Shown here: piece after piece, positions 53,665 through 63,785 of the stretch
Position numbering within the stretch: the stretch's first letter is position 1
Layout of the letters: every line of letters begins with the position of its first letter
NCBI GenBank assembly: GCA_014529385.2
Contig: CM043963.1
Span: 109,284,912-109,348,911 of the forward strand
Source: Adiantum capillus-veneris
Taxonomy: Eukaryota; Streptophyta; Polypodiopsida; Polypodiales; Pteridaceae
DNA: 64,000 nucleotides
Direction of reading: 5' to 3'
Notes under the pieces: model-generated
The model's input: the letters and a program-made list of their open reading frames with translations, nothing else
The model's database searches: none
Told to the model about the DNA's origin: nothing
Position numbers and translations under genes: made by a program

Positions 53665-54533
53665 TCGTCCCTCGTCCGGCATGGGTCTAGTAGAGTCTAG
53701 ACGTGTCTTCAACCAGTTATAGGTTTTCTTGCCCAAAGCTTGGTTGGATTGCTGGTCACTGCATGACACATACAAGGCGGTCAGTCAAGCGTCAAAGTGC
53801 ACTACTGATCCCTTTGAAGTACTACAACAAAAGACGACCCTTGGTACCTAGTAGAAGTCCATCAACCTCAACACCCATACCTCCACATACGACATCACCC
53901 ATTCCTCCATCTGGTTCCACATCTTCCAGACCACCTTCTCCAGTAAAGCTCTCTCCTATTCTGCTACAGCAGGCTACTGAGCAACAGGCTCAGCAAGGGG
54001 CCATGGAGCCGTTGGCTAGCGTTTTGGCCAAGGTAAACATCAAGTTCCCTACATTCAAAGGAATCTCTTTAGAAGATGCTGACGACCATGCAAGGAGGTT
54101 TGTATCTCTCTGTAGGGGTCGTGGTGAAGATGCTTATTTGGTACTCTTTCCATCGACCTTGGATGGCTTAAAGACAAATGGTACAGCCAGTTTGCAAAGA
54201 ACCATTTTGCAACTTGGGCAACCTTAAGACAACAGTTCTGTGTAGCTTTCAGGCCAGGTGACTACTAGGAGAAGGTGTTGGATGAGTTGGCCAACATGGT
54301 GCTCCAGCCAGAGGAGACTTTTGCAGAACTTATGACTAAAACCAAGTCTCTGGTTGCCAAGATTCCCCAGCAACCCGGTGAATTTATGGTTAAGAAGTGG
54401 GTAGAGAAGGCGCTTCCCAAAACTTCTCAACAAAAACTCCGAGAGAGTCCCGACGCCACTCTGGAGGAGTTCATCGCAGCTACTACTAGGATAGAGGGAG
54501 CTAGGAAGCTGTTCAGGAGGGACTAGACCAGGG
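53665..54533 (+). pseudogene. gag of copy 2, inverted relative to the rest of the element
   Basis: The + strand encodes RRSVKRQSALL, IKFPTFKGISLEDADDHARR, KVLDELANMVLQPEETFAEL and the ATRIEGARKLF end, with a small deletion/frameshift near 54165-54270. In copy 1 all of this is on the - strand, continuous with the knuckles. The inverted segment is ~865 bp and includes part of the leader (TCTAGTAGAGTCTAGAC at ~53690). The PST codons spanning the copy 1 MITE site are uninterrupted here. Confidence 0.88.
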
Positions 54534-54724
54534 ATGAGGACTGATTGGACGAGGCTAGAAAGACCAGACCAATTGGACCAGGGCGAGAGAGGACCAAACC
54601 AAATGGACCAGGGCGAGAGAGGACTAGACCAACAGGCTACACAGTGCCAGGCAAAGTAGGCGAAGCTAGATAAACCCAACTAGCTTCAAGATTTGTACCT
54701 CCAGAGAGTGAGACTTCAGTTGAG
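54534..54724 (-). repeat. leader minisatellite, copy 2
   Basis: Units GGACCAGGGCGAGAGAGGAC, fewer than in copy 1. Confidence 0.75.
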
Positions 54725-54742
54725 ATCCCACCGTGATCGCCA
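54725..54742 (-). other. primer-binding site, copy 2
   Basis: The - strand reads TGGCGATCACGGTGGGAT, identical to copy 1 except for the last base and at the same 13-nt distance from the LTR. Confidence 0.6.
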
Positions 54743-54755
54743 AAATGAGAGCACC

Positions 54756-55339
54756 TGTAGCGCACATAGTGTGTCGTGCTCGGGTGCTCCTCAGTGCAAT
54801 GTGCGTGACAATCTCACTCAAAACAATGACAATCTCACTCAAAACAGTCTGAAACAAGAAACACTAGACAACAACTGAGCTCACGACGACACAGCAGCAG
54901 TAGACCACAACAAATGACTCGACTATCTCAAAGAACTGATACAGACTCTGCGTGGCAGCACACTCTGCTCCAGCCCAGGACTCTCAAGTACAATGGGGTG
55001 TCGAGGCTCAAGCCCAGGACTCTCAGGTACAATGGGGTGTCGAGGCTCAAATGTGCAGGGATAGTGAAGACGTGCTGTGTGTCTAGATTCTATCCTCCCG
55101 ACGACGACGCTGGACCATATATCCAGAAGATGATCCACCAACGGTCCATAAATGTCAGCCACCTAAGCCAATCTCCAAAGTGAGTGGTAATGGTGGTGAC
55201 CTGGCCACGATGTCCACTAGACCACCATCCGTAACCTGCCACGTGTCACTGCCCAGCCCAGAGAGTCCGTCCAGTGTGAACCGGACTAGACCAACTGTAC
55301 TAATTGAGTGTCCTGTGAAAGTGATTGTAGCCTGCTACA
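54756..55339 (-). repeat. 5' LTR of gag-protease element, copy 2
   Basis: TGTAGCAGGC to GCGCTACA on the - strand. It is longer than the 3' LTR mainly because of a ~38-bp tandem duplication (CCCAGGACTCTCA...GTGTCGAGGCTCAA) near 54975-55050. Confidence 0.9.
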
Positions 55340-55344
55340 ACTGC

Positions 55345-56096
55345 CTGTCCAGAGAGGGCTTTAGACCACTCTCTACAGAGTCATGGGGTACGGACTGTTT
55401 TTGCTCGAGCTGCGCAGACATAGAGAGAGCTTGATGAGAGGAGAGACTAGCCAGTCTCAGAGACGGTTTTGTGACGAGGCCCAGATACATGGATACCCAC
55501 TTATTTCATGGGATACAATGTGCTAGTGGCCAGATACGCACATCTTCACACCAGCTTCGGATCGAGACTGGTAGATACATCAGAGTACCAGTAGAAGCTA
55601 GGACATGTCCCCTATGTCACATGGAGCCTGAGACAGAGTTGCACATGCCATTGCCCAGTTTACTATGAGATACGAGGCCGCTTTCACTGCCTGTCCAGAG
55701 AGGGCTTTAAACCACTCTTTAGAGTCATGGGGTATGAGTACCAGAGATGTCTCAGACTGTTTTTGCTCGAGCTGCACAGACATAGAGAGAGCTTGATGAG
55801 AGGAGAGACTAGCCAGTCTCAGAGATGGATCACAGACTTTTTTAGAGCAGACACTGGGCAGCCGGAGTAGCTACCACAGCAGAGATCACATTCCCCTCAC
55901 ACCAGAGGCACATTGATCGATCAAGCGACCGAGCTAGGGAGATCCACACGCCCACGACTACGGAGGACTACACAGCATTGACGGAGGTTGCATTAGAGTA
56001 TTTTGATCACGTTGGCCCAACATGCACGACGCTTGGTCAGACTACTGACCATGGAGGAGATTGATGAGATCCGCCAGCGACCGATGATGGATCTCC
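55345..56096 (+). pseudogene. LINE B C-terminal region, right of the insertion, with a tandem duplication
   Basis: It resumes LREGF..., reaches QSQRR at about 55466, then steps back to GFVTRPRYMDTHLFHGIQC, reads the CPLCHMEPETEL zinc motif again and goes on to TLIDQATELG, the basic tail and RQRPMMDLL-stop at 56099. A LINE segment was therefore tandemly duplicated, with the LTR element sitting in the first unit. Confidence 0.85.
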
Positions 56097-56279
56097 TATA
56101 GCTCCTTTGAGGATTGTACACCCTGCTTATCTTGTACCAGCCTTCGTATCAACCTTTGTATCAACTTTCACCCATTATATCCCCACACACACACCCACAT
56201 ATGCCCCACACTCCTCAATTAGACCTGACCGCCACTTCCCATGGGGTCAAAGATGGAGGTCTAAAGGAACCACTTCCTA

Positions 56280-57000
56280 CCCCTCTCGGAGGATGGTTTC
56301 ATCATTAGACCAGTGTTCATGGACCTTTCCCAAGGCATGCAATCTGCCATTGGACAAATTCGCACTTCTTCAGACAGATCGAGGACAGAGACAGGCAAAT
56401 GGACAGCCACCCCAGTCGAGGAAAAAATCTGTAAGCTTTGCAGGGGAGAGATAGAGATCATGGGGGGGAGGTATCTTTGCCATTTTCGGGAGGATTTCTG
56501 GCCCCTCTATTGTGTCATGGAGGAGTATGCGGACTTGGAATGCCTGGGGTACTTTATTTTGGAGCTCGAGATAGTAGTGACGGTGATACACCGCATATCA
56601 CTACTACGAGACCTGAGCCAGAGGCACCCAGATAGAGAGCAGTGACAGATTTCTTTAGTAGACCAGACCCCACACTTACCAGATCAGCAGTGACACAGCC
56701 ACTTCGCTGCATACACCTCGCTGTCGAGTCACACTCGATAGAGCTACCACTCTGTTGAGCCCGACAACTGCTCACCAAGGCGACGCCCAAGAGGCCCATA
56801 GTGTGGTCAGGTCAGAGCTATACACTGGAGACATACCACCAAATGCCTCAGCAAGACTGCCATGGCCCACCTCACAGCCGAGCTTATGGGATGATCTAGA
56901 GGCGTGAGAAGATAGTACGGGATCTCCATATATTTGGCCCTTTTAGTTTCCAGCTCTTACCTTTAGTAGACGTTAGTGTATCTTTCTTTCTTTCTCTCTG
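56280..57000 (+). pseudogene. diverged LINE A-family C-terminus and 3' end
   Basis: It encodes RPVFMDLSQGMQSAIGQIRT and CKLCRGEIEIMGGRYLCHF, a diverged form of the LINE A zinc domain. The 3' end carries GTAGACGTTAGTGTA followed by a (TTTC)n tail at about 56976-56995, matching the GACGTTA box before the LINE A tail. Confidence 0.72.
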
Positions 57001-57285
57001 TCTCAGTTTGGTACCGGATGGAGCTAGCTAGCCCTTCACAATTATGGTTGTACTCCCCTTTTCCTATAGTTCCATTAGAGTTAGAGCTCCATCCCCCTCA
57101 CCCTCATATACATATATGCTCTATCCTCTAAAACTCGAATATCTGATGCTTGATATCGTGAAAACTTGTTGGCGCATTCAGACACTTGGTGTATCATCTT
57201 GTAGTAGGTTGCATGCTCGGGGATTTTTTTTGTCTTCTGCCTTGTGTTTATCTAGAGCCTTATATGCGTGTTCCTTTGTATGCAG
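57001..57285 (+). other. end of the 18.7-kb host intron
   Basis: No repeat recognised. It ends in a T-rich tract and the acceptor TTGTATGCAG. Confidence 0.7.
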
Positions 57286-57343
57286 ATTGCAGAAGACTAC
57301 TCGCATGCACAGTTTCTACTCCGTCTTCCTGGATACTGCCCCA
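57286..57343 (+). CDS. ARA1: L-arabinokinase exon e
   Basis: 58 nt. The acceptor is TATGCAG and the donor GTAAGT (consensus). It reads IAEDYSHAQFLLRLPGYCP and ends one base into the next codon (A, fitting the Met that follows in this family). It joins exon d in phase 0. The next exon is not in the window, so the following intron is at least 6.6 kb. Confidence 0.93.
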
Positions 57344-58251
57344 GTAAGTAGATTTTAATCGATCATGCATAGATGCTTGCAGCTGGTTTGAACTCGTCTC
57401 TGCAAAACCTGGAAATCTATTGCTCCTTCAGCCGAGGAAATCAGAGCATTAAGATCCAATTATTCCATTCTATATACCAAACTTCTAAATGATAGTGTTT
57501 ACAATCTGGTTGCAATATTAAGTTTAGCTCCTTACTGTGTTTATGGTTTCAAAAATCTTGTCCTTTTTAACGCGTTAAGGCTTAAGAACAACGTTTCTGC
57601 TTCAGTGTTTGGTTGAAAACTGGAAATTGACTTCGCAAAGAGTTCATTGATCAAGGATTAATGTCAAGGAAGTGTCACAGATTTCAGCAATAGCTTAATA
57701 TGATGTATGGCAAGTTGTTTGTGCTAGTCCAGAGTGGGGTGTGTGTGTGTGTGTGTGTGTGTGTGAGGCGGTGGTGTGTAGCGCGTGAAATTGCTGCTCT
57801 GTCGCGACCTGCTCCTGCGCGCTGCGGCACTTGCTGTGCCTGCACCAGCGGGGGTGTGTGAGTGTGTGTGTGCCCTCGCTGTCAGGTTCTGCGCGTTCCC
57901 TCCAGTACACTCTCAGAAGCCCTGCGCGCACTATTCAGTGATGTACTGCCCCCCCTGCTGCGAGATCGCTGGTCTGCCCTGCACCCTTTGCTGCGAGCAG
58001 CCTTCCTCCTGTGCCAGACAGTTTTCATCGCCCCTGGCCTTCTTCGATTTCTGTGCAAGCTGATGGTCAGGCCTGCCTCGATAGTCAGCCTCCTGCGCAG
58101 ACTCAGTAAATTTGTCGGGTGATGCTATCGGGGTGAAGAATAGTGTTCAGTTGATGTACTGCTGTTGTGGCTTGGGATGTATTTTTCTGTGAATTCTGTA
58201 CAGAGCTTGGTTTTCTAGATAGTCGGTTTTGTTTGGCGAGGAATTTGATTT
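57344..58251 (+). other. host intron and probable 5' UTR of LINE C
   Basis: 57344-57700 is A/T-rich with nothing recognised. A (GT)n tract lies at about 57739-57763. From ~57770 the sequence is GC-richer with short open frames, and may be the LINE promoter/5' UTR; no boundary could be fixed. Confidence 0.45.
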
Positions 58252-59067
58252 ATGTTCGACTCTTTGTGCGTCTTCAAGCATCGGAAAGCAATGGAACCTT
58301 CGTCGGAGGCCGCTTCCAAGATCAAAGCATACCTATATGAGGACTTTGAGGAGGCTCGACAGGCATGGAATGGTCAGGCGCCCGCTCTTGAGGTGTGCAT
58401 TCCGGTGCAAGACCTCATGGACCCAATTGCTCAGTACGCTATGAATGCAGTTATTCTCTTTTTCCTAGGGAAAATGCCTACTGTGCAGGATGTCGGGCAA
58501 TGGGTTGATTTTCTCCTTAAAAGACAAGCAGTTCGTGGTGTCTATTTCGGGGCGCGTGGATTTTATGAAGTTTTGCTCGCAGACATGGAAGCTAGTGGAG
58601 CCTCTACTGTTAAGGTTGCTTTGAATGTGGACAAAGGGAAAGGCAAGGCACAACAATTCACTGATTCTAAGAATGGAGCTGCTGCAAAAGGCAAAAATGT
58701 TGGACCTGTTGAGGTCAATTCATGGGTGGTGCCAAAAAAATCAGTGAAGATTCGTACACCACTTTCTTTTCGTAATTACGTTCCTTCTGTTAATGCCAAC
58801 AAGAATGCATCGTTTAAGCAACTTCCATGTAGTGACAATCGCACACTGATTGATGCATGGGACAAAGCGATGCACTCTTACAAAGATGTACTTCTCGGTG
58901 AGACTTCCTCCTCAGCTGTGAACCCTGTGGACACGTTTCCTACTTTGTCTCCGAGGCCGGGTCCTCCTATGGATTTAGTGGATGGAGATGTGCCAATGGG
59001 CACCTCCACCTTATCACCATGTTTCTTGCGTATTGTACATAGGTTTTTGAATGCAAAGTCAAATTAA
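58252..59067 (+). CDS. LINE C ORF1
   Basis: The likely start is ATG 58291 (MEPSSEAASKIKAYLYEDFE); an in-frame ATG lies at 58252. About 258-271 residues without a stop. The N-terminal half has MNAVILFFLGKMPTVQDVGQ and WVDFLLKRQAVRGVYFGARG, consistent with the RNA-binding, capsid-like ORF1 of plant L1-type LINEs that coats the element RNA. The C-terminal half is basic and then Pro/Ser-rich. ORF2 begins 17 bp before its stop in another frame, giving an ORF1/ORF2 overlap. It is the only long LINE ORF here with no stop. Confidence 0.72.
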   Translation: MFDSLCVFKHRKAMEPSSEAASKIKAYLYEDFEEARQAWNGQAPALEVCIPVQDLMDPIAQYAMNAVILFFLGKMPTVQDVGQWVDFLLKRQAVRGVYFGARGFYEVLLADMEASGASTVKVALNVDKGKGKAQQFTDSKNGAAAKGKNVGPVEVNSWVVPKKSVKIRTPLSFRNYVPSVNANKNASFKQLPCSDNRTLIDAWDKAMHSYKDVLLGETSSSAVNPVDTFPTLSPRPGPPMDLVDGDVPMGTSTLSPCFLRIVHRFLNAKSN

Positions 59068-59842
59068 ATTCATCTCATACAATGTGCGGGGTTTATGTAA
59101 CCTGGACAAATTACGTGTGACCTGGCACTATGTACATACATTTAGAGCAGACTTAGTTGTATTGCAAGAGCATAATCAACACGAGTTCGCTGGTCAATGT
59201 TCCTATTTTACCGGTTATTGGATTGCCTATGTAGGTTTGCATGATTTCTCGGTTTATTGATGCTGGTTCGCCATGAGCTTCAGCCTATTCTGCTATACAA
59301 TGATGCATGGCAGGTGGATGGTTGTACAATGTTTGTTGAACGGTCGAGTTCATGAATTTGCAGGTATTTATGCATACACGGCCTCTGGGCAAAGAGCTGC
59401 TTTATGGCAAGACATTTCATCTCACCCTTGGACTTCTAATGCATTTCTTTGTGGAGATTTCAATAATACCCCTCATTTAAATGACAGCACCACAGGAAAG
59501 TCGCATATGTTGCTTGTGGAGAAGCGTGAATGGGATCTTCTTTTTGCCTTTGCGCAAATCATTGATATATGGCGCTGTTTGCATCCTGATGCTTTTGGTT
59601 TCACCTTCCAGCATGCCGCTTATTCATCTTATAGAGTACGATGGGATCGTTGGTACTTGCTTAATGGACAACAGTATGAAGAATTTGTATGTGCTATGAG
59701 GATAGATTATGCCCTGCCGCTATCAGACCGTTATCCTCTTCTGCTGTCTTTGTCTTTTGGACAGTGTCTTAGTGATCGGCCTCTTTATAGGAAACGCTTG
59801 TTGCATGTTAACAATGCCTACCTTACTCATGAAGCTTTCTGA
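59051..59842 (+). pseudogene. LINE C ORF2: APE-type endonuclease
   Basis: Endonuclease motifs in order: IKFISYNVRGL, ADLVVLQEHN, FAGIYA, LCGDFNNTP, DRWYL and IDYALPLSDRYPLLLSLSFG. The usual catalytic SDH is SDR, which would impair cleavage. A TGA at 59258-59260 and two compensating frame shifts (reading VRHELQPILLYNDAW in the other frame at ~59262-59330) break it. Confidence 0.83.
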
Positions 59843-60296
59843 CACATGATTGCCGATATAATTCCACCGTTGTTGGCCCATATGCATATTGACTTGGATG
59901 CTGCCTGGTATTGTTTTATCATGAGAGTACAAAGTGTCATTTGTGACTATGGTACGTAGTATATGCAACTCATTCGGGGGAATGTCCTTGATGCGAAACG
60001 GGTTAGTCAATGCCTACAACAGTTAGCTGATTCCCGGCCCTTGTTTGACTCTGAAATGATGGAGCTATGTGAAGCTAATCTATGTATTCAGCAAAATGAT
60101 AAGCGGAAAATTGCTAAATGCAGACGCGTGCACGTCAACAGGTTTTAAGGGACAAAGGCTGTGCTTCGAATTTTTTTTGAAGCATCTGCATCATTCAATG
60201 GTCTCGCAATAAATTAAGCGGGTTATGCTTCCCTCGGGGGCTTGGACCTCTTCGAAGCGGGAACTTGTAGAGGTTATGGTTTAAAACTATCGTCAA

Positions 60297-61589
60297 ATGT
60301 TTGCAACCCAATCTCAGCCATCTTTGGTAGCTTGTCGAGCACGTCAATTGTTGCTTCCTTATGTTCGTCCGATCATGTCTTCGCGGGAGGCACAATGCCT
60401 TGAGGATCCTTTCTCTGCTTCTGAATTGCATGGTGTCCTGCTTGCATTGGGCCGTTGGAGATCTCCCGGTTGGGATGGACTTACTGTGGAATTTTTCCTC
60501 TCCTTTTGTGATGCTCTTAAACAGCCCCAACTTTTCATGGTAAATGCGGCATGGGAAAAACAGGATTTGCTAGTATCATGGAAAGAGGGTTTACTTAAAT
60601 TATTGCCCAAGCAAGCACTCTACGAGCAATTCTCTAATTGGCGGCCCATAACTTTGATGCCGGTGATTCACAAGTTATTGGCTAAAATGCTGGTCCATCG
60701 CATTAAGAACTGCTTGTTTACAGGACTTCATCAGGCTCAATATGGTTTTATTCCTCATCGTCAAATCGTTGACAATTTGGCAAATGTTTTGATTGGCATG
60801 GAGTATGCTAAGTACATGCAACAGGATGTGCGGGTCATGCAAGTTGACATTGAAAAGGCCTTTGACACTGTGCAATGGGATTTTATTGCTGCCACAATGA
60901 GGTGTCTCGGGTTTGGTCCTAAATTGGCCAATTTGGTTTATTTCTTGTATACTTGCAGCACGTCTTCGGGGATCCTGGAAGGGGAATTGACCGAATCGTG
61001 GCCGCTTGGTTGTTCGGTTAGGCAAGGTTGCCCCCTTAGCACTTTGTTGTATGCTATTGCCACTCATCCTATGTTGATGTATCTTGATCACTTGACATCT
61101 TTGCAGTTGCCATTGGGTCATTCAATTATTGGACAGGCTTATGCGGATGACTCGTTGTTTACGCCTAGCAATCAACAGAGCGATGTTCAAGTGATTATGG
61201 AAGCTTTGGAATTGTTTGCGATTGCGGCTGGTCTTAAAGTCAACTTCCATAAATCCAAGCTTTTACCACTCCGTTCTTGTGATTGGCATGCTCTGCTGTG
61301 GCTAGGAGAGATTGTTCCTCCAAATGTGATCACCAGGCATTTGGGTTATCCGATTGGATGGAACGTCACTCACACGCAAAAAGTAGACTGGGTTATGCAA
61401 CGCTTGAATGTTAAACTACATTACTGGAAGCTTTCTACTTGGCCACTGCATGTTCGCCTGAGAATCGTTCAGAGTATCCTCATGGCATATGTTCAGTTCT
61501 TTTGGCCTCGTCACTGCCTTGACTCTCTCATGTCGCCATATTGTCTCATTTGTGGCGAACTCATGCACACAAAAAAGGCCTGCGTCTAA
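60297..61589 (+). pseudogene. LINE C ORF2: reverse transcriptase
   Basis: 430 residues open. Linker PGWDGLTVEFFLSF, then RPITLMPVIHKLLAKML, QYGFIPHRQIVDNL, MQVDIEKAFDTVQWDFI, SVRQGCPLSTLLYA, QAYADDSLF (intact YADD) and GLKVNFHKSKLLPL. The palm motifs are all in place. The ORF is cut off upstream from the endonuclease by stops and frameshifts around 59845-60290 (ORF2 residues are visible, e.g. CEANLCIQQNDKRK), and ends by frameshift near 61500 where ~16 bp present in copy D are lost. Confidence 0.88.
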
Positions 61590-61594
61590 TGTAA

Positions 61595-62526
61595 ATGACA
61601 AAACTTTGTACACCAAAGCGCTTTGGTGGTTTGAATATTTTGGACCTGCGTAGGCATGTCTTGGGTAGGAAGGCTATGCTATTGCCTACACTTACGCAAC
61701 AATCTCAGCCTTGGACTCTTATGTTTGCGCACTTGAGCCAGCAGGTGGTTACGTCCTCGTTTGGTCATTGGCAACCATCTATTTGGGAGGTGGTATTTGG
61801 TAAGATGGATGGCCATATTCCTGGATGCCCGCTTGCTTCCATCTTGCTCTCTGCCTGGAAACAGGTTACGAATCATTTATCGTGGAATGCTCGATTCGCT
61901 TGGAGAGTCTTCATTGGAGCCGGGCCTTTTCTCTTACCTTGGTTGACCGCTCGCCTCGCCAAGCGTCTTTCCTCTCCTGCCGTGGCATTCGAGTGGTTGA
62001 GGATGTGGTGGATGCAGCTGGTTTCACTTTGGAGTTTCCATTTGCCGCTCGCCGTTTTGGATTGGGCATGCATTATCGCCAGTTCTGGAGAGAATTGCAG
62101 CGAATGTTGGTGCCCGTTTTCACCTTGGCTGATGGTGATCGCATGTCTGACTGGAATCTTCGGGAAATGCCATTTCAAGTTATATCTGCTGGTCGGGCAT
62201 ATGCTCTTCTTTTGCCTCAACCATGGCTTGCTGATCATTGCAACGCTCTTTGGCACATGCATAAATCAGATATTTGGTGGAGAAGGCTTCTATCTGCATT
62301 ATGGGAAAGCCGTTTGCCACTGAAGGAGCGTTTGTTTCTTTGGCGTTGTTTACTTGGTGTGCTCCCTGTGGGTACCTTTCTTAGGATGCGCCGCATCCAC
62401 CCTTCATCCTGTGTCCGCTTCGAAAATCCTGAAACTTTTTGGAATGGTTGTGTTTCGGGAGGTCAATATGGTGTTTTGGTGTTTCCCACATCCCACGGGG
62501 CGTTTCAGGGTGTTTCTCGCAGCTAA
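61595..62526 (+). pseudogene. LINE C ORF2: thumb and C-terminal part
   Basis: LCTPKRFGGLNILDLRRHVL and the long helical region, frameshift near 61890-61910, then RRFGLGMHYRQFWREL, LPLKERLFLWRCLLGVLPVG and MRRIHPSSCVRFENPE. The second half of the zinc motif is replaced by unrelated sequence from about 62430, so the 3' end of the LINE is missing or recombined. Confidence 0.82.
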
Positions 62527-63785
62527 GAATAGTCTTTAGAAATTCTCCTCTTCATCTCATAGGGTCAAACCGTGAGATGACTATTGAGGAAGTGGGAAAA
62601 ATCACTCGAAAAGAGATGTCAAGGGGTACATTGAGGTAAAAGAAATTTGAGAGGTTCAATGGTGGTCCAATATGGCTTAGAGGAAATATTGCACAGCTTA
62701 GAGGTTGAACAAAATCTAACATGTCTCAGAGGCAATGGATCCATGGCTTAGAGGTTGGAGAGCACGTGTCCTTCAAAAGGACCGTACATTCCCCGCTTCC
62801 AACCAATAGAGTGATAGCTATCCCCCCTTTAAGGTAAACAAAGGTAAGTACCATGGGGATAAAGGCTTCTTTAGGAAGCCATGCATAGGGTGGTCTCACC
62901 AATAGCCTCTTGTTACATGTTTGAGCTGGAAGGTGCGCCTTAGTAGCTGCCGATTGGGAGGGCCCAGATGCCGAGGTTGTGGCAAAAAGTTGGTGCTTTG
63001 TACTTGGCTCACCTTGATTGAGAAGCCACAGGCAAGTCAAGGATGTTACTCGCATGCATAAGAAGCATAAGTCGAAGGTCTCTCTTGTGTGTGTGAGCTG
63101 AAGCTAATCACAAACGAAGGCTGAAAATGATCTTGTGTATTGATGCTGGTCCCCCTCAAGGCTGGAGAGCTGAATTCTTATTGACAAGCTGTGTTGCCAT
63201 CGGAGAGGAAACGATAAATTCAGCCTACAAGTGACATTCCTTCTTTGGCAGAAATCGCTAAGAAATCCGCTGAGGAGAAGGCTTTGAAGATCTCTGATTT
63301 GAGGCAATCTTGTACTTTAGATTGCCCTAGGACTTTTATCTTTTGGTGATACCATTTATGGTTGAATCTCTGGTGTATTACTTTGATTCAATTCGACCTT
63401 AGGGTCTATGCCCTTGAGGTGATTTTTTAATAGAAAGATTTTAATTTTTGCAAAAAAATAATAACGTGAATACTTATTTCAAAGTTTTAGTAAAGTAAGC
63501 TTCTTTAACATATTCTTCCTAAGCCTTTTATGAAAGCATTTTCAAGTGAAGAATGGTTTGTTTACATCTGTTTTTGTTTAGAAACAAATAAGGTGAATTA
63601 GAAAAAATTCTGTTTTCTTGTGTCCCTGGCTTTTGTGTTTTTGTGAGTGTTTTATCCTTTCTTATAACTCATAAGTCCAGACTTTTCTGTCCTTATGAAT
63701 GTAAGGCATATACGAATAGGATTAGCACATGAAGATCCTAGTGCTGGATACGCACGCTGATTGATCTTGCCAGGTCGTGTTTGTG
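62527..63785. other. unassigned intron sequence
   Basis: No coding domain, LTR end or repeat shared with the rest of the window. GGCTTAGAGG-type short repeats occur at about 62670-62760. Confidence 0.6.

Larger units (their letters stand above)
49871..55339 (-). mobile_element. non-autonomous gag-protease LTR retrotransposon, copy 2, complete ends
   Basis: 5,469 bp flanked by ACTGC duplications (49866-49870 and 55340-55344) in LINE B. LTRs 553 and 584 bp. From the 5' (right) end: LTR, primer site, short leader minisatellite, gag in inverted orientation, zinc knuckles and protease on the - strand, an ~820-bp G-rich minisatellite, a short unassigned stretch, 3' LTR. No RT, RNase H or integrase. 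Intact ends prove that the absence of pol is not a truncation. Confidence 0.9.

Noticed and set aside
57695-58122. Cys-rich frames near the (GT)n tract
   Set aside because: Apparent Cys and His runs come from TGTG/CACA and CTGC-rich sequence; two frames overlap and neither continues into LINE ORF1.
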